Assembly (NCBI GenBank): GCA_018780365.1 | Contig: JADMJR010000043.1 | Location: forward strand, 1-42,356 | Reading direction: 5' to 3' | Length of the DNA stretch: 42,356 bases | Origin: Acidovorax sp. | GTDB taxonomy: Bacteria > Pseudomonadota > Gammaproteobacteria > Burkholderiales > Burkholderiaceae_C | Shown: piece by piece, positions 17,717 to 28,238 of the stretch | Position numbering within the stretch: the stretch's first letter is position 1 | Layout of the letters: the number at the start of each line of letters is the position of its first letter | Program-made: the position numbers and the translations under genes | The notes under the pieces: model-generated | What the model was told of the DNA's origin: nothing | Databases searched by the model: none | The model's input: the letters and a program-made list of their open reading frames with translations, nothing else

Positions 17717-17978
17717 GGTGTGCGTTCTCCGGTGGGGCCGCGTCTGTCTCGGTCTGTCTGTCTATTTGTCTTTGCCTTGCGGCGTGTCGAGGCGCTGCCG
17801 TGCCGGTGGATGCATCACCCGGTGCAGCCCAGCAGTGCCCGCCACCTTGGGATTGTGCGGCGAAGGCAGGGCCGGGCGCAGTAGGTGAAAACGCGGCGGT
17901 AGCTCTACGTACGGGTGCACGTGGCACCGCAAGACCTCAGCGTGTGCGGGGCGGGGCGCCAGAAACTAAAATGCAGGG
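17717..17978. other. Divergent region between chemoreceptor gene and lpxC
   Basis: 262 nt holding both upstream regions. On the + side there is an imperfect GTCT tetranucleotide run (17742-17770). On the - strand CAAAG, 15 nt, then ACCGAGAC loosely resembles a flagellar sigma-28 promoter, as chemoreceptor genes often have, but the match is weak. TAAAAT (17967-17972) near lpxC is described separately. Confidence 0.35.
17967..17972 (+). promoter_or_regulatory. Candidate -10 box immediately before lpxC
   Basis: TAAAAT ends 6 nt before the lpxC ATG at 17979. If used, transcription would begin at or next to the start codon and give a leaderless mRNA. No good -35 hexamer is seen at 16-18 nt, and there is no Shine-Dalgarno with normal spacing before 17979, which is compatible with this reading but does not prove it. 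Confidence 0.3.
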
Positions 17979-18902
17979 ATGCTCCAGCAACGCACCCTCA
18001 AGACATTGACCCGCGCCGTAGGCGTCGGGCTGCACAGCGGCCAGCGGGTCGAGTTGACCTTGCGGCCTGCGCAGCCGGACACCGGCATCGTGTTCCGGCG
18101 GGTGGACCTGCCCCAGCCCGTGGACATCCCGATCCGCGCCGAGGCCGTCACGGACACGCGGCTGGCTTCCACCATTGCGGTGGGCAACGCCAAGGTGCAC
18201 ACGGTGGAGCATTTGATGTCGGCCTGTGCGGGCCTGGGGCTCGACAACCTCTACGTGGACATCACTGCCGAAGAAGTGCCCATCCTGGACGGCTCTTCGG
18301 CCTCGTTCGTGTTCCTGCTGCAAAGCGCCGGGGTGGAGCTGCAGAATGCCCCCAAACGTTTCATCCGCGTCACCCGGCCTGTGGAGGTGCGCGAGGGCGA
18401 AGGCGCCAACGCCAAGTGGGCGCGCCTCACGCCTTACCACGGCTACAAGCTCAGCTTCGAGATCGACTTTGACCACCCGGCGGTGGACTCCACCGGCCAG
18501 CGTGTGGAGTTTGACCTGGGGGCCGGCAACTACAGCCGCGACATCGCCCGCGCCCGCACCTTTGGCTTCACGCGGGATGTGGAAATGATGCGTTCCAACG
18601 GCCTGGCGCTGGGCGGCGGGCTGGACAACGCCATCGTGATGGACGACTACAAGGTACTCAACAGCGACGGCCTGCGCTACGACGACGAGTTCGTGAAGCA
18701 CAAGATCCTCGATGCCATGGGCGACCTGTACCTCATCGGCAAGCCCCTGTTGGCGGCCTACAGCGCGTTCCGCTCGGGCCATGCCATGAACAACCTGCTG
18801 CTGCGCGAGCTGCTGGCCCAGCGCGATGCCTGGGAGGTGGTCACCTTCGAGGACGAGCGCCAGGCCCCTACCGGTTTTGCGCAGCCCGTGCGCGCCTGGT
18901 AG
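17979..18902 (+). CDS. lpxC: LpxC, UDP-3-O-acyl-GlcNAc deacetylase
   Basis: Zinc metalloenzyme that catalyses the committed step of lipid A synthesis in the cytoplasm. 307 residues, full length. N terminus [20 protein letters not shown] is typical. The zinc and catalytic residues are visible: [14 protein letters not shown] (H74 and H78) and [15 protein letters not shown] (second histidine and aspartate). [13 protein letters not shown] and the hydrophobic-passage region [17 protein letters not shown] also match. An upstream ATG at 17971 is out of frame. In most Gammaproteobacteria lpxC follows ftsZ directly; here a - strand chemoreceptor gene intervenes. Confidence 0.98.
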   Translation: MLQQRTLKTLTRAVGVGLHSGQRVELTLRPAQPDTGIVFRRVDLPQPVDIPIRAEAVTDTRLASTIAVGNAKVHTVEHLMSACAGLGLDNLYVDITAEEVPILDGSSASFVFLLQSAGVELQNAPKRFIRVTRPVEVREGEGANAKWARLTPYHGYKLSFEIDFDHPAVDSTGQRVEFDLGAGNYSRDIARARTFGFTRDVEMMRSNGLALGGGLDNAIVMDDYKVLNSDGLRYDDEFVKHKILDAMGDLYLIGKPLLAAYSAFRSGHAMNNLLLRELLAQRDAWEVVTFEDERQAPTGFAQPVRAW

Positions 18903-18909
18903 CGCTGAG

Positions 18910-19086
18910 ATGCTGATCTTTCGCTGGCTCGCCATGCTGCTGCTTCTGGCGGCGGCCGTGTCGTTTGCGTTTTATGCCGGCACGGGGCAGGCGCGCTACA
19001 AGCGCCTGGGGCTGGTCATTCTCAAATGGACGGTGATTGCGACCGTGTTCTTCTTTGCGGTGGTCCTCATCGGGCGCCTTGCCTGA
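18910..19086 (+). CDS. Small membrane protein, two predicted helices
   Basis: 58 residues from ATG 18910, 7 nt after the lpxC stop, so probably co-transcribed. Two hydrophobic segments (about residues 6-24, LAMLLLLAAAVSFAFYAG, and about 36-56, LGLVILKWTVIATVFFFAV) are joined by a short basic loop (QARYKRLG). Both ends would face the same side. I do not recognise a named family. Its place behind lpxC suggests an envelope role, but that is inference from position only. Confidence 0.7.
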   Translation: MLIFRWLAMLLLLAAAVSFAFYAGTGQARYKRLGLVILKWTVIATVFFFAVVLIGRLA

Positions 19087-19131
19087 CCCCTCGTTCCATG
19101 GGCGGGCGGCCGCCCTGTGGGGGCGCTGGCC

Positions 19132-19137
19132 TATACT
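19132..19137 (+). promoter_or_regulatory. Candidate -10 box of the thiC transcript
   Basis: TATACT is preceded by GGCC and lies about 7 nt upstream of a predicted start near 19144, exactly where the riboswitch P1 stem begins. The -35 region is not convincing. The surrounding CTGGCCTATACTCCCGCC recurs before the second chemoreceptor gene. Confidence 0.5.
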
Positions 19138-19143
19138 CCCGCC

Positions 19144-21290
<2,147 letters not shown>

Positions 21291-21473
21291 TTAGCGCGGC
21301 TACTGGCCCTGTGGATTCCCTTCAAAAGGGCCATGGGGCCGTGCTTACCCTGTGCGGCGGGGGCAGCAGCTGGGCCTATAGTCCCGCCCACACCCGGTTC
21401 AGAAGACCGGGGGGTGGGTGTGGCACCAAATTTGCTATGCTGGGTAGTCTGTTAAAAATTGTAAGGAAGAGCC
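21291..21473 (+). other. Leader region of the second chemoreceptor gene
   Basis: Contains TATAGT (21377-21382) in a CTGGGCCTATAGTCCCGCC context like that before thiC. It is followed by a hairpin whose outer arms are CCACACCC (21388-21395) and GGGTGTGG (21416-21423), with an alternative inner CCGGT/ACCGG pairing. If TATAGT is the -10, the mRNA begins with this hairpin. Further down there is an AT-rich stretch (21450-21460) and the ribosome-binding site AAGGAAG (21462-21468). No clear thiC terminator is seen. Confidence 0.45.
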
Positions 21474-23126
21474 ATGAATGCTCTCGGCCGCTTCTCCATC
21501 CGCACACGTCTGTATTTCGGAACCGTTTTTTCACTGATTCTTCTGGTCGTCATTGGCGCGATGGGTTATGTGGCCCTGGACCGCACACGTGGCACGCTGC
21601 AGGTGCTGTTCTCTGAACGGGTACAGACACTGACCGACATGTCCGAGCTGCGCACCACCCTGGGGGACCTGCGCCGGACCGAAAAAGACATCATCATCAA
21701 TTTCAACAACTCGGTCGAGGTGTCTGCCCTGCGCGAGTCCTGGGCCAAGACCCTGGCCGCACTGCGCAAGAGCCTGGCCGATGTGCGCCAGGTGCAGTCG
21801 GGCGATGCCGCCTTCATCGAGTCCATCGACAAGTCGCTCGCTGAGATCAAGGCGTACGAAACCGGCATTGCCCCCATCTTCGAGAAGATCGAGGGCGCGC
21901 AGCTGGACGGTGCGGGCGGTGGCGCCTATGCCGACCGCCTCAAGGGGCACATGGAGGCCACCGACAAGCTGTTCTCCAGCCTGGCCAGTGCGGCGCGCAC
22001 GCAGATGGACGAGGCCCGCGCGGGCGTCGAGTCGCGCACCTCCACCATGTCGGCCCTCATCGGCATCGGCCTGGTGCTGGGGCTGGCGGTGCTGATCCCG
22101 CTCACCTTCTTCAGCGTGCGCTCCATCACCAAGTCGCTGGGCCAGGCGCAGGAGCTGGCCGAACGCATCGCCAGCGGCGACCTGTCGCGCGATGTGGCCG
22201 CCATGAACCAGGACGAGGTGGGCCAGCTGGTGTCGGCCATGGGCCGCATGCAGGACGCGCTGCGCGGCCTGGTGCGCCAGGTGCAGGACGCGGCGGGCAA
22301 CATCTCCACCGCCAGCTCCGAGATTGCCAGCGGCAACCATGACCTGAGCCACCGCACCGAACAGACGGCGGCCAACCTCGAAGAAACCGCCTCGTCGATG
22401 GAGGTGCTGACCAGCACGGTGCAGCAAAGCGCCCAGTCATCGCGCCAGGCCAGCGACTTTGCCTCGTCGGCCGCCGAAGTGGCGGCGCGTGGTGGTGCCG
22501 TGGTGTCGCAGGTGGTGACCACCATGGACCAGATCACCACCAGCTCGCGCAAGATCGCCGACATCACCGGGGTGATCGATTCGATTGCGTTTCAGACCAA
22601 CATCCTCGCGCTCAACGCCGCCGTCGAGGCTGCGCGTGCGGGCGAGCAGGGCCGGGGGTTTGCGGTGGTGGCCAGCGAGGTGCGCAACCTTGCGCAGCGC
22701 AGCGCCGAGGCCGCCAAGGAGATCAAGGGCCTGATTGGCTCGTCGGTGGAGCGCGTGGAAGACGGCTCGCGCCTGGTGAGCCAGGCGGGCCAGACCATGA
22801 CCGAGATCGTGAGCAGCGTGCGCCGTGTGTCCGACATCATTGCCGAAATCACCGCTTCGTCGGCCGAGCAGAGCGACAACATCGGCCAGATCAGCCAGGC
22901 CGTGGGCCAGCTCGACCAGATGACGCAGCAGAACGCTGCGCTGGTGGAGGAGTCCACCGCCGCCTCTGAGTCCCTGCGGGAGCAGGCGCACCACCTGACC
23001 AGCGCGGTCAGCCAGTTCAAGCTGCAGGACGGCGCCGCCTCGGCGTTTGCCATGCCGACACCCGTGGCATCGCCAGCCCCCGCCGTGGCCCAGGTGGCGC
23101 GCCGCTCGGCCTTGCAGATCCGGTAG
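21474..23126 (+). CDS. Methyl-accepting chemotaxis protein, four-helix-bundle sensor
   Basis: Inner-membrane chemoreceptor, 550 residues. Layout: helix 1 at about 14-35; a periplasmic domain of about 155 residues, all helical by composition and of the Tar/Tsr-like four-helix-bundle type ([20 protein letters not shown]); helix 2 at about 192-214; HAMP at about 215-268; signalling domain with the conserved tip [20 protein letters not shown] then [14 protein letters not shown]. The C terminus ([10 protein letters not shown]) lacks a CheR-binding pentapeptide, unlike the receptor at 15938-17716, so its adaptation may depend on tethered receptors. It converges with gspE; only 66 nt separate the stop codons. 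The ligand cannot be read from the sequence. Confidence 0.95.
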   Translation: MNALGRFSIRTRLYFGTVFSLILLVVIGAMGYVALDRTRGTLQVLFSERVQTLTDMSELRTTLGDLRRTEKDIIINFNNSVEVSALRESWAKTLAALRKSLADVRQVQSGDAAFIESIDKSLAEIKAYETGIAPIFEKIEGAQLDGAGGGAYADRLKGHMEATDKLFSSLASAARTQMDEARAGVESRTSTMSALIGIGLVLGLAVLIPLTFFSVRSITKSLGQAQELAERIASGDLSRDVAAMNQDEVGQLVSAMGRMQDALRGLVRQVQDAAGNISTASSEIASGNHDLSHRTEQTAANLEETASSMEVLTSTVQQSAQSSRQASDFASSAAEVAARGGAVVSQVVTTMDQITTSSRKIADITGVIDSIAFQTNILALNAAVEAARAGEQGRGFAVVASEVRNLAQRSAEAAKEIKGLIGSSVERVEDGSRLVSQAGQTMTEIVSSVRRVSDIIAEITASSAEQSDNIGQISQAVGQLDQMTQQNAALVEESTAASESLREQAHHLTSAVSQFKLQDGAASAFAMPTPVASPAPAVAQVARRSALQIR

Positions 23127-23149
23127 TTTGAGGTTTTTAGGCTGTTTGC

Positions 23150-23200
23150 GCCCTACCAGTAATGTTTTGTTGCTGCTAAAAATGTAGCAATTTCAATCCC
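23150..23200 (-). repeat. AT-rich dispersed repeat at the gspE 3' end
   Basis: On the - strand the end of gspE runs into AAATTGCTACATTTTTAGCA (23193-23174), then GGTAGGGCGCAAACAGCC. This carries the TGCTA / T-rich / AGC left half and GCGC right half of the family. The gspE stop codon lies at its edge. TTGCT/AGCAA also makes a small hairpin between the convergent genes. Confidence 0.45.
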
Positions 23201-24581
23201 GTGTCACACGCAGCACTTCTTCCTGGCTGGTGATGCCCGCCGCGATCAGGCGTTCGCCGTCTTCGCGCATCAGGGCCATGCCATCGGCCATGGCAGCCGC
23301 GCGGATGTCGGCCTCCGAGGCCTGGTTGTGGATCTGCGCGCGGATGGCGTCGGTGGTCACCAGCAGCTCGAACACGCCGGTGCGGCCCGTGTAGCCCGTC
23401 TGGCCGCAATGCTCGCAGCCGCTGCCCTGGCAGTGGCTGCAGTATTTGCGCACCAGGCGCTGCGCAAGCACCCCCAGCAGCGAGGAGGACAACAGGAAGG
23501 GCTCCACGCCCATGTCGGTCAGGCGCGTGACGGCGCTGGCGGCATCGTTGGTGTGCAGCGTGGCCAGCACCAGGTGGCCGGTGAGCGAGGCCTGGATGGC
23601 GATCTGCGCGGTCTCGAAGTCGCGGATTTCGCCAATCATGATGATGTCCGGGTCCTGGCGCAGGATGGCGCGCAGGGCCTTGGCAAAGGTCAGGTCGATC
23701 TTGCTGTTGACCTGGGTCTGGCCCACGCCCGGCAGCTCGTACTCGATGGGGTCTTCCACCGTCATGATGTTGTTGCGCGTGGCGTCCAGGCGCCCCAGGC
23801 CCGCATACAGCGTGGTCGTCTTGCCCGAGCCCGTGGGGCCGGTCACGAGGATGATGCCGTGGGGCTGGCTGATCAGCCCTTCAAAGCGGCGCAGGGTGTC
23901 GCCCTGCATGCCCACGGCCTCCAGGCTCAGCTTGCTCTCGCTTTTGTCCAGCAGGCGCAGCACGGCGCGTTCGCCGTGGGCGCTGGGCAGCGTGGACACG
24001 CGCACGTCGATGGCGCGCGTGCCCAGGCGCAGGCTGATGCGGCCGTCCTGCGGCAGGCGTTTTTCAGAAATATCGAGGTCGGCCATGATCTTCAGGCGCG
24101 AGATCAGGGCCGCGTGCAGTGCGCGGTTGGGCTGCACCACCTCGCGCAGCGTGCCGTCCACGCGAAAGCGCACGCTGGAGTGGCGCTCGTAGGGCTCGAT
24201 GTGGATGTCGCTCGCGCCGTCGCGCGCGGCCTGCGTGAGCAGGGCGTTGAGCATGCGGATGATGGGCGCGTCGCCGGCGGATTCCAGCAGGTCTTCCACC
24301 GCGGGCAGCTCCTGCATCATGCGCGAGAGGTCGGCGTCGCTCTCGACCTCGCTCACCACCGTGGCGGCGCTCGATTCGCTGTGTGAATAGGCCGCACTGA
24401 TGCGCTGGGCCAGGCCGGGCGCATCGAGCGGCAGCATCTGCTGCACAGGGTGCTTGCGCAACACCTCGGACAGCGCACCCGCATCGGGGCTCGGGCCATG
24501 CCACAGCACCAGCTGGTGGCCGTCGTCCTCCAGCAGCAGTTGGGCGGTGCGCGCAAAGGCGTAGGGCAGGGGGTGGCGCAT
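23193..24581 (-). CDS. gspE: GspE, type II secretion ATPase
   Basis: Cytoplasmic hexameric ATPase that powers pseudopilus assembly. 462 residues, a little short because the N-terminal N1E domain is reduced. Walker A GPTGSGKTTT at 248-257, Asp box around 275-280 (TVEDPIEY), Walker B DPDIIMIGEIRD at 310-321, His box TGHLVLATLHTNDA, and a zinc-binding four-cysteine motif CSHCQGSGCEHC (C381, C384, C389, C392) typical of GspE. It is the promoter-distal gene of the operon, 15 nt after gspD. gspF, normally its neighbour, is absent here. Confidence 0.96.
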   Translation of the reverse strand: MRHPLPYAFARTAQLLLEDDGHQLVLWHGPSPDAGALSEVLRKHPVQQMLPLDAPGLAQRISAAYSHSESSAATVVSEVESDADLSRMMQELPAVEDLLESAGDAPIIRMLNALLTQAARDGASDIHIEPYERHSSVRFRVDGTLREVVQPNRALHAALISRLKIMADLDISEKRLPQDGRISLRLGTRAIDVRVSTLPSAHGERAVLRLLDKSESKLSLEAVGMQGDTLRRFEGLISQPHGIILVTGPTGSGKTTTLYAGLGRLDATRNNIMTVEDPIEYELPGVGQTQVNSKIDLTFAKALRAILRQDPDIIMIGEIRDFETAQIAIQASLTGHLVLATLHTNDAASAVTRLTDMGVEPFLLSSSLLGVLAQRLVRKYCSHCQGSGCEHCGQTGYTGRTGVFELLVTTDAIRAQIHNQASEADIRAAAMADGMALMREDGERLIAAGITSQEEVLRVTRD

Positions 24582-24596
24582 GGTCTGTATGCCTGC

Positions 24597-26840
24597 TTAT
24601 TGCTGCGGCTGGAGCGCCGCTGGGACGGCGGGCTTGGCGACAGGTGCGGGCAACGCTGGCAACACGGGGGCGCCCGACACGGTGCCCATCATCAGGCTGG
24701 GCGCGGGCTGGGTGTTCTGCTGCAGCGCTCGGATGGCTTCGTAGCGGTCCACCACCAGCGCGTCGCTGGTGGCGGTGTCGCGCACCACGATGGGGCGCAG
24801 GAAGATCATCAGGTTGGTTTTGTTGCGCTTGCGGTTCTCGCTCTTGAACAGGCTGCCCACCACCGGCAGGTCGCCCATCAGCGGTACCTTGTCCTCGCCC
24901 TGCGAATAGGTGTCCTCCAGCAGGCCGCCAATCACGATGATGCTGCCGTCGTCCACCAGCACGTTGGACTCGACCGAGCGCTTGCTGGTGCTGGGGCCGT
25001 TGGTGTTGTTGCGCGTGGAGTCGTCGATCTTGGAGATCTCCTGGTAGATGGCCATCTTCACCGTGCCGTTCTCGCCGATCTGCGGGCGCACCTTGAGCAT
25101 CAGGCCCACGTCCTTGCGCTCCACCGTGGTGAAGGGGTTCACCGTGCTGCTGCCGGTGGAGTTGGCGTAGGAGCCGGTGACGAAGGGCACGTTGTTGCCG
25201 ATGAGGATCTTGGCCTCCTCGTTGTCCAGCGTCATGATGTTGGGGGTGGACAGCACGTTGGCGTCGCCGCTGTTCTGCAAAAAGTTGGCCAGCGCGCCCA
25301 GGTAGTACTGGCCGTTGATGCGCGGCGCCAGCGCCAGGTTCATGCCCGCGCCCAGGCCGGTGGCGGCGGTGGCGATGCTGGTGGTGCTGCCCGAAGCCAG
25401 CGCGGCCGTCAGCCCCAGGATGTTGGAGCCGGCCGTGCCGGAGTTGGTGCCGATCACGCCAATGGTGCCGTCGCCCTGCTTGCCCAGGATGCCCTGCCAC
25501 TGGATGCCGAACTGCGCCACCTTGTTGGCCGCGACTTCGACGATCAGGCTTTCCACCAGCACCTGCGCGCGGCGGCCATCGAGCTTGTCGATGACGGCGC
25601 GCAGCTGGCGGTACAGCGGCTCGGGCGCGGTGATGATGAGCGAGTTGGTCGTCGGGTCGGCCTGGATCTGGCCGCCTGTGGAGGGCTGGTTGTTGTTGGT
25701 GCTGCTGGTGCCCATGCTGCTGGCACCCGAGCCCAGGCCGCTGTTGCTGCCGTTGCCGGAGGTCGCCGTGCCGCTGGTGCTCAGCATGCCGCCCGTGCTC
25801 AGCCCGGTGCTGGGCGCGGGGCTGGAGCCTCCCGCACTGGCACCACCGCTGCTGTTGCCGCCCATGGCCGCCATGGCGGCGCGCAAGGTGGTGGCGAGCT
25901 TGGTGGCGTCGGCGTTCTTGAGGTAGACCACATGGATGTTGCCGCTGGCGGCGCTGCTGCCGGGGGCTGGTGGCTGGTCGAGCCGGTCCACCAGGGCGCG
26001 CACCTGGGCCACGCGGGCCGGGTTGGCGGCGCGCAGGATGAGGGCGTTGCTGCGGGGTTCGGCGATCAGCGTGGTCTTGAACGAGGTGTCGGCCTGGCCT
26101 TGCGCAGCGGCGGGGGCTCCGGTGCCACTGCCGCCGTCGATCAGCCGCGCCACCAGGGGCGCCAGGTCTGCGGCGATGGCGTTCTTGAGCGGAATCACCT
26201 CCACATCGCTGGCGTTGGAGACATCCATGGCCGCCACGATGCGCGCCAGGCGCTGCAGGTTGTCCGCGTAATCGGTGATCACCAGCGAGTTGTTGCCGGG
26301 GTTCACGTTGATGGTGTTGTTGGGGCTGATCAGCGGCCGCAGCACGGGCACCAGGTTGGCCGCGTTTTCAAAGTTGAGCTTGAAGATCTGCGTGACGATC
26401 TGCCCGCCACCGGGCGCGCTGCCTGCGCTGCCCTGCACCACGCTCACGCTGCCGCCCTGCAGCTTGGCGTCGGCCTCGGGCACCACCTTGTACAGGCCTG
26501 CGGCCTCCACCACCGTGAAGCCCTGCAGCCGCAGCGCCGCCAGAAACTGCTGGAACGCAGCGGCGGGGGTGACGGCGCGTTCGGTCACCAGGTTGAGCTG
26601 GCCTTTCACGCGCGGGTCCACCACCACGTTGCGGCCGGTGATGGTGGCCATGGTGCGGGCCACGGCCTCGATCTCGGCGTTGGCGAAGTTCAGTGTGACG
26701 GGTTCGCTCGGGCGCACGCTGCCGGTGCGGGTGTCAATGGCAGTTTGGGCAAGAATTTGGCCGCTACCGCCTACTAGTAAAGCGCTTGCAGCTATTGTTT
26801 TGAGAGCAAATCGCAGGCGTGGCAAAAACAAGGAGGTCAT
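24597..26840 (-). CDS. gspD: GspD, type II secretion outer-membrane secretin
   Basis: Forms the large outer-membrane channel through which folded proteins leave. 747 residues. Signal peptide at about 1-31 (MTSLFLPRLRFALKTIAASA, hydrophobic core, cleavage near ILAQ). N0 domain follows (VTLNFANAEIEAVARTMATI), then the N1-N3 repeats. A long Gly/Ser/Thr/Asn-rich loop interrupts N3 (about residues 345-405). The secretin core holds VPLMGDLPVVGSLFKSE and ends LMIFLRPIVVRD. No S-domain for a pilotin is obvious. The open frame extends 12 codons upstream into gspN, but ATG 26840, 4 nt after the gspN stop, starts a proper signal peptide. Part of that signal peptide is encoded by a dispersed repeat. Confidence 0.96.
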   Translation of the reverse strand: MTSLFLPRLRFALKTIAASALLVGGSGQILAQTAIDTRTGSVRPSEPVTLNFANAEIEAVARTMATITGRNVVVDPRVKGQLNLVTERAVTPAAAFQQFLAALRLQGFTVVEAAGLYKVVPEADAKLQGGSVSVVQGSAGSAPGGGQIVTQIFKLNFENAANLVPVLRPLISPNNTINVNPGNNSLVITDYADNLQRLARIVAAMDVSNASDVEVIPLKNAIAADLAPLVARLIDGGSGTGAPAAAQGQADTSFKTTLIAEPRSNALILRAANPARVAQVRALVDRLDQPPAPGSSAASGNIHVVYLKNADATKLATTLRAAMAAMGGNSSGGASAGGSSPAPSTGLSTGGMLSTSGTATSGNGSNSGLGSGASSMGTSSTNNNQPSTGGQIQADPTTNSLIITAPEPLYRQLRAVIDKLDGRRAQVLVESLIVEVAANKVAQFGIQWQGILGKQGDGTIGVIGTNSGTAGSNILGLTAALASGSTTSIATAATGLGAGMNLALAPRINGQYYLGALANFLQNSGDANVLSTPNIMTLDNEEAKILIGNNVPFVTGSYANSTGSSTVNPFTTVERKDVGLMLKVRPQIGENGTVKMAIYQEISKIDDSTRNNTNGPSTSKRSVESNVLVDDGSIIVIGGLLEDTYSQGEDKVPLMGDLPVVGSLFKSENRKRNKTNLMIFLRPIVVRDTATSDALVVDRYEAIRALQQNTQPAPSLMMGTVSGAPVLPALPAPVAKPAVPAALQPQQ
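26762..26818 (-). repeat. AT-rich dispersed repeat encoding the GspD signal peptide core
   Basis: On the - strand: TGCTCTCAAAACAATAGCTG then CAAGCGCTTTACTAGTAGGC. It fits the family (CTCT/CTAT, A-run, ATAGCTG, AGCGCTT, GGCG). It is read as FALKTIAASALLVGGSG, the hydrophobic core of the GspD signal peptide, where only hydrophobicity matters. Confidence 0.6.
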
Positions 26841-26844
26841 AGGT

Positions 26845-27690
26845 TCAACCCACGGTGATGATGGAGCGCGCGCCATTGCGCCGTCCGATGATGTTCAGAA
26901 GATTCGACAGCGCTGCTTCGCGCTCGGGGGCGGCACTGGCCTCGCCCGCAAAACGCAGGCGCTGGCCGACCCATTGGCCGGTGCCACTGAGCTGCAGGGC
27001 CCCGTCCAGCGTGCTGAGCGTGAGGGTGGGCATTTCCTGGGCGTCTTTGCCCCCCTGCAGTACCAGCCGGTAGCTGCCCATGGGGCGCAGGGTGGACAGG
27101 CGCGACGACATGGCCCGCGCATCCAGCTGGGCCTGGCCTGCCAGCGCCATGCGGCCGGCGGTCCAGCGCAGGGTGAGCGCACGTGTCTGCAGCGCCAGTT
27201 GGCCCTGGGGCTGCAAGGTGTTCCAGGGGGTGCCCAGGCCTGCGAGCAGGGCGGCGGGCCACTGGCTCTGGCCATCGGCCACGCTCAGCGCCATGCCGCC
27301 CCAGTGGGCATGCACGCGGGCCCGCAGGGGCTCGGGGGTGCAGCAGCCGGCCTGCAATTGCAGGCTCAGGCCACCCAGTGCAGGGCGCAGCCGCCAGTCC
27401 ACGCGGCCAGGCAGGGCGGCGCGGTCCTTGCTGGCGTTGCCGCCGGTCAGCACCAGCTGGGCCGAGCCAGTCCACACCGTGCCCCGGACCTGCAGCAGCT
27501 GCACCTGTCCCTGGGTGGCATGGGCCGCGCCCTCGGCCAGCCAGTGGGCGGGCGCAAAAGCGATCACGGCGGGCAGCACGCCGGCCATGGCGCCCGCCCA
27601 GGCCCAGCCCCATGCGGGGCGGGGCGCAGAGCCAGGGGTGGGGCGTGTACGGAGGTTGCGGGCCACGGGCGGGAAGGCGGAGCGGTTCAC
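26845..27690 (-). CDS. gspN: GspN, type II secretion inner-membrane protein
   Basis: Accessory inner-membrane component found only in some type II systems. 281 residues from a GTG at 27690 that overlaps the gspM stop as GTGA. One membrane segment lies at about residues 28-47 (GWAWAGAMAGVLPAVIAFAP). The periplasmic part has the GspN pattern of repeated beta strands: VRGTVWTGSAQLVLTGG, DWRLRPALGGLSLQLQ, GRMALAGQAQLDARAMSSRL, GTGQWVGQRLRFAGEASAAP. Longer frames upstream have the composition of a shadow of gspM. Operon position between gspM and gspD agrees. Confidence 0.88.
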   Translation of the reverse strand: MNRSAFPPVARNLRTRPTPGSAPRPAWGWAWAGAMAGVLPAVIAFAPAHWLAEGAAHATQGQVQLLQVRGTVWTGSAQLVLTGGNASKDRAALPGRVDWRLRPALGGLSLQLQAGCCTPEPLRARVHAHWGGMALSVADGQSQWPAALLAGLGTPWNTLQPQGQLALQTRALTLRWTAGRMALAGQAQLDARAMSSRLSTLRPMGSYRLVLQGGKDAQEMPTLTLSTLDGALQLSGTGQWVGQRLRFAGEASAAPEREAALSNLLNIIGRRNGARSIITVG

Positions 27691-28238
27691 CGGGCGGTGG
27701 CGGCGGGCAGGGCCAGCACCAGGGTGCCGTCCCAGCGGGGCATGGCGACCAGCGGGCTGCCCAGGGTGACCGGGGTTTGGCCTGCGGGCGCGGCGGCGGT
27801 GGCGCTGCGGGTCAGGCGGGCCTCGACGGGGGTAGCGCGGGCATTGCTGCGAGCCTGGGCCAGCCACTGCGCCAGCGCATCGGCCGATGCGCCTTTGAGG
27901 GTGATGGTGGCGCGGTCGCCCGCCACGTTGAGCTGTGCCGTGTTGCCCAGGCGCTGTGCCAGGGCGGTGCGCAGCGCACCCACGGCGTCGCCCGGGCTGC
28001 TGGGGGGCGCGGCCTGCAGTGGCTGCGCCTCGGCCTGCAGGCTTTGCATGCGCTGCAGCTGGGTATCCAGTGTGGCGTGGCGTGCGGGGGCGGCACGCAG
28101 TGTGGCCAGGGCCGGGGCCACGGCCACCCACCACAGCAGGGCCAGTGCCACTAGGGCCCCGGCGGCCAGCACCAGGTTTTGTTCGCGGGGGGCCAGGGCT
28201 TTCCAGCGGTCCTGGAGTGCGGAATCGGGGGTTGTCAT
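27687..28238 (-). CDS. gspM: GspM, type II secretion inner-membrane protein
   Basis: Partner of GspL in the inner-membrane platform. 183 residues. A short cytoplasmic N terminus (WKALAPREQNLVLAAG, a GspM hallmark) is followed by one membrane helix at about residues 21-42, a coiled-coil-like stretch (LDTQLQRMQSLQAEAQPLQA), and a ferredoxin-like periplasmic domain. ATG 28238 overlaps the gspL stop (ATGA). The stop overlaps the gspN GTG. A longer frame running back to 29345 is a gspL shadow. Confidence 0.92.
   Translation of the reverse strand: MTTPDSALQDRWKALAPREQNLVLAAGALVALALLWWVAVAPALATLRAAPARHATLDTQLQRMQSLQAEAQPLQAAPPSSPGDAVGALRTALAQRLGNTAQLNVAGDRATITLKGASADALAQWLAQARSNARATPVEARLTRSATAAAPAGQTPVTLGSPLVAMPRWDGTLVLALPAATAR

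Noticed and set aside
17742-17770. GTCT tetranucleotide run as a phase-variation tract
   Set aside because: The run is imperfect and interrupted, lies outside any gene, and is not placed between promoter elements of lpxC in a way that would switch it.
16148-17884. 578-codon + strand frame opposite the first chemoreceptor
   Set aside because: It is the complement of a well-supported chemoreceptor; the His/Gly/Leu-rich sequence has no family pattern.
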